From an uncultured Coriobacteriia bacterium (lineage in GTDB: Bacteria > Actinomycetota > Coriobacteriia > Anaerosomatales > Anaerosomataceae): a DNA stretch of 40,250 bases. Made by a program: the position numbers and the translations under genes. Location of the stretch: assembly GCA_927439865.1 (NCBI GenBank), contig CAKMKD010000127.1:1-40250 (forward strand), in the 5' to 3' direction. The number at the start of each line of letters is the position of its first letter. The stretch's first letter is position 1. Below, piece after piece: positions 37,471 through 40,250 of this stretch. Under the pieces are notes generated by a model. The model ran no database searches and was not told the origin of the DNA. It was given only the letters and a program-made list of their open reading frames with translations.

Positions 37471-38985
37471 TCAGTACCGAACGTCCGTCACGCTCACCGC
37501 AGTCTGGATGTTCTTCAGCTCGAAGACGCCGAGGTCCACCCGGTCTTCGGCGGCCAGGCCGGCCTCGTCCGCAAGGTCGGAGGTCGTCATGATGCTGCCG
37601 CCATCAGCCAGGTCCATCACCCGTGCGGCGAGGTTCAGCGCGGCCCCGATGAACGGGCGGCCCCCCTTGTCGAGGACTACCTCGCCCCTGGCGATTCCGA
37701 TGCGGATCATGATGCGCTCGGTAGCCCGCCCCGAGTTGCAGTACTCGCTAAGTGCTCGCTGCATGCCGATCGCGGCTGCGATCGCATCAGCTGCCGAGTC
37801 GAACGCAGCCACGAGGCCGTCTCCGCCGGTGGACTTCCCGTGACCGTTGTGGTGGTCGATGATCGGGATGAGCAGGTCGCGCTGCCGCTGCACGAGTTTG
37901 GCCGAGGCCATGCTGCCGACCTCCTCGGTCATAGCCGAGAACGCTTTCATGTCTGTGAGCATGACGACCTTCTCGGTCGTGTGGCGCGAAGCGAGCTCGT
38001 CTTCGGCGGATGCGATCAGCCGCAGCAACTCATCCACGTCAGCATCCTCGGCGCGCACCCCGTGCACTCCTGGTGCGGAGGCGTCTTCGACGGGCCGCCG
38101 TGCCGCGCTGAGGTAGAACAGCAGCTCTGTCACAACGCCCACACCAGCAGCCAGCACTGCCGAGACAATCGTTGCCACACCGAGTGTGGCGAGCGGGATT
38201 TCTGCGCCAAGTAGCTCAAACGCGAGCGCAGTGGTTGCAGCGAGTATCACAGTCACACCGGCGAGTCCGGCCGCCGCTGTGAATCGGTTCGCCCCCTCGT
38301 GGGGCCGGTGGAAGATGCCACCGAGCGCGGCGCCGGCGCCCCAGAGCAGTGGTTGCACCACGAGCAGGGCGACAGGTTTCACCGAAACGATCGCCGAGAC
38401 CACCCGGGAAGGGGCCGCCGCAGCGATACTGCCGGCGAGCCACTTGAATGTCAGCGGTGCGTCGGGCGCTGATTCGAATGACACAACGCCCGGCTGCATG
38501 CCGCCGGTGAACACGCCGCCGAGGTGTTGCTGCCCGAGGAGTGCCCCTGCGAACTGTATGAGCAGGCAGGCCAGAAGTGCGGCGATGGCGCCGGGACCAG
38601 CACCAAGGAGGTAGCCGGCCAGCACTGCGATAGCCCACTCGGCATGAACGGCGACGGCCACGCATGCGAGTGTGATGATGACGAAACCCTGAGCGCGATC
38701 CGCTCCAAGGTACTGCGTTGCGCTGAACCCGACGATCAAGAAGAGCGCACCTACAACGAAGTCCGCAGCGAGCACCGGCGGTGCGACAACTCCCACGAGG
38801 AGGAGCGCAGCAATCGAGGGTGCGACGAGCGCGAGCGCACCCACAGCCAGAGCGAGGATCACCGAGAGGTAGGCAGGGTAGAACGGCATGGCCGCGAGTG
38901 CAGCAGCCGTCGCGCCACCGAGCGCGAACGCACGGAGCCAGGGGAGCAGCTTCGCGTTGTGTCGCACCAGCCTGGGCTGCGGCAT
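37471..38985 (-). CDS. Integral membrane class III adenylate/guanylate cyclase
   Basis: N-terminal multi-TM region; C-terminal 'TEKVVMLTDMKAFSAMTEEVGS...DHHNGHGKSTGGDGLVAAFDSAADAIAAAIGMQRAL...IRIGIARGEVVLDKGGRPFIGAALNLAARVMDLADGGSIMTT'. GAGGAGG precedes ATG 38985; the track start 39339 overlaps the next gene. Confidence 0.9.
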   Translation of the reverse strand: MPQPRLVRHNAKLLPWLRAFALGGATAAALAAMPFYPAYLSVILALAVGALALVAPSIAALLLVGVVAPPVLAADFVVGALFLIVGFSATQYLGADRAQGFVIITLACVAVAVHAEWAIAVLAGYLLGAGPGAIAALLACLLIQFAGALLGQQHLGGVFTGGMQPGVVSFESAPDAPLTFKWLAGSIAAAAPSRVVSAIVSVKPVALLVVQPLLWGAGAALGGIFHRPHEGANRFTAAAGLAGVTVILAATTALAFELLGAEIPLATLGVATIVSAVLAAGVGVVTELLFYLSAARRPVEDASAPGVHGVRAEDADVDELLRLIASAEDELASRHTTEKVVMLTDMKAFSAMTEEVGSMASAKLVQRQRDLLIPIIDHHNGHGKSTGGDGLVAAFDSAADAIAAAIGMQRALSEYCNSGRATERIMIRIGIARGEVVLDKGGRPFIGAALNLAARVMDLADGGSIMTTSDLADEAGLAAEDRVDLGVFELKNIQTAVSVTDVRY

Positions 38986-39002
38986 GGGTGGGTCCTCCTC
39001 GG

Positions 39003-39776
39003 TCAGGGTCGGGCTGAAGTAGCGAGTACGATCAGGAGCCATGTAACCGAACAGATGGCGAGCCCGACCGCGGCGTCGATGAGGTGGCTCGTGCGACCCG
39101 GCGTCTCGTGCGTGAGCGCGTACGCCGTTCTCGGCACGAACACCAGAATGCCAAGTGGCGCGAACGGAGCCACAAGGCCGGCGCCCAAAGCGAGGCCCCG
39201 CTCGGCGAAACCGAGGATACGATTGGCGTCGAGTCGGAGAATCGGACCGGCCGGGCCTGCATCCGCAGCGCCAAGCGCGACCACGCGTACCTCGAAGGCG
39301 AGGATCGAGCCGAGGAACATCACCCCAAGCAGTCCGCATGTGACCGCGAGCGTGGTGAGACTAACGTGCCATGGTCCCAGGTGCGCCTGGCCCCCGCCGC
39401 TTATCACCGCGGCGATGATCGCAAGCGACACGATGTGGAGGGCCTGGTCGAGCACGAAAAGCGCGAGGCCGCTGGCTTCCATCATGCGTCGAGCCCGGAT
39501 GGTCAGGTACTCGATGCCCAGGTGGGCAGTTCCGACGAGCACAACTGCCGGCCACACCGTGGCGATTTCGCCGAGGACGGCGAGTGCCGTACAGAGGGTG
39601 ACGATGGCTGTATGCAGCACCACGCCGCGTGTGTGGTGTCGCTTCGCGACCACGAGGCGCCCGGGCTGAAACACGAAGTCACCAAGCAGGTGACCGAGGA
39701 GCAGAGCAAGAAAGAGCGCCACACAAACCTCCAGCAGGTCGATGTCTGCGCCACCAGGAACCACCGATGGTGCCAT
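39003..39776 (-). CDS. DUF3307-like membrane protein
   Basis: 'LALLLGHLLGDFVFQPGRLVVAKRHHTRGVVLHTAIVTLCTALAVL...HLGIEYLTIRARRMMEASGLALFVLDQALHIVSL' is typical of DUF3307. Confidence 0.82.
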   Translation of the reverse strand: MAPSVVPGGADIDLLEVCVALFLALLLGHLLGDFVFQPGRLVVAKRHHTRGVVLHTAIVTLCTALAVLGEIATVWPAVVLVGTAHLGIEYLTIRARRMMEASGLALFVLDQALHIVSLAIIAAVISGGGQAHLGPWHVSLTTLAVTCGLLGVMFLGSILAFEVRVVALGAADAGPAGPILRLDANRILGFAERGLALGAGLVAPFAPLGILVFVPRTAYALTHETPGRTSHLIDAAVGLAICSVTWLLIVLATSARP

Positions 39777-39855
39777 TGTGTACCATCAGGTGGTCAAACG
39801 CACCCGCGCGCTGTGCGAAGATGAGCTCTGTCCGCCCACGACGATATGGGAGCGC

Positions 39856-40250
39856 GTGAAGAACAGGCGACTGCTCATCATCTTCGCGGTGGTGCTCGTG
39901 GACATGCTGTCATTCAGCATAGTCCTCCCGCTGCTCCCATATCTTGCGAAGTCGATCGGCGCCTCGGCCACTCAGATCGGGCTGCTCACCGCGATGTACC
40001 CGCTTGCACAGATGGTCGCGGCGCCGCTGCTCGGCCGTCTCTCGGACAGAGTTGGTCGGAAGCCCGTTCTCATCCTGAGCATTCTGGGGACAGCAGGCGG
40101 ATTCGTGGTCCTCGCGGTCGCTCAGTTCCTGCCGATTCTGTTCATCAGCCGGTTCGTCGATGGCATCACCGGAGGCAACATCAGCGTCGCGCAGGCCTAT
40201 ATCGCCGACGTGACAGAGCCAAAGGATCGCGGAAAGGCACTCGGTCTGAT
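39856..40250 (+). CDS. MFS transporter (TetA-like), 3' truncated by the window edge
   Basis: Open to the window end: VKNRRLLIIFAVVLVDMLSFSIVLPLLPYLAKSIGASATQIGLLTAMYPLAQMVAAPLLGRLSDRVGRKPVLILSILG. Start uncertain (GTG 39856 or in-frame GTG 39790). Confidence 0.88.
   Translation, partial: MKNRRLLIIFAVVLVDMLSFSIVLPLLPYLAKSIGASATQIGLLTAMYPLAQMVAAPLLGRLSDRVGRKPVLILSILGTAGGFVVLAVAQFLPILFISRFVDGITGGNISVAQAYIADVTEPKDRGKALGL

Overview
High-GC (actinobacterial-looking, probably anaerobic; inference) chromosomal window. Most of it is conserved housekeeping sequence: rex, tatA, greA, lysS, clpC, radA, disA, PIN/TRAM, ispD, ispF, cysE, cysS, rlmB, yacP-like and sigH. Two tRNAs are present, Pro(CGG) and Thr(TGT). 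Accessory genes include GGDEF, NlpC/P60, PilT, B12-type radical SAM, EamA, PBP1, DnaJ, MCP, a very large multiheme cytochrome, SAM hydrolase (DUF62), a YhaM-like HD protein, MTAP, an M50 protease with CBS domains and a membrane class III cyclase. The most interesting locus is a short minus-strand operon at about 11025-11640. It encodes an unusual small ferredoxin followed by a small ArsD-like thioredoxin-fold protein. The ORF track splits the second gene at an in-frame TGA placed exactly where the second Cys of a CX4C motif is expected (TCYSGG-U-GP). A 9-bp hairpin with a GGA loop starts right after the TGA and fits the bacterial SECIS rules, so this is probably an unannotated selenoprotein. 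The operon promoter carries a perfect 16-bp palindrome ATACCCCATGGGGTAT between its -35 and -10, resembling CsoR/CstR-family operators. The second highlight is a membrane-anchored cytochrome with 24 heme motifs, organised as an N-terminal 6-heme block plus three tandem 6-heme repeats.
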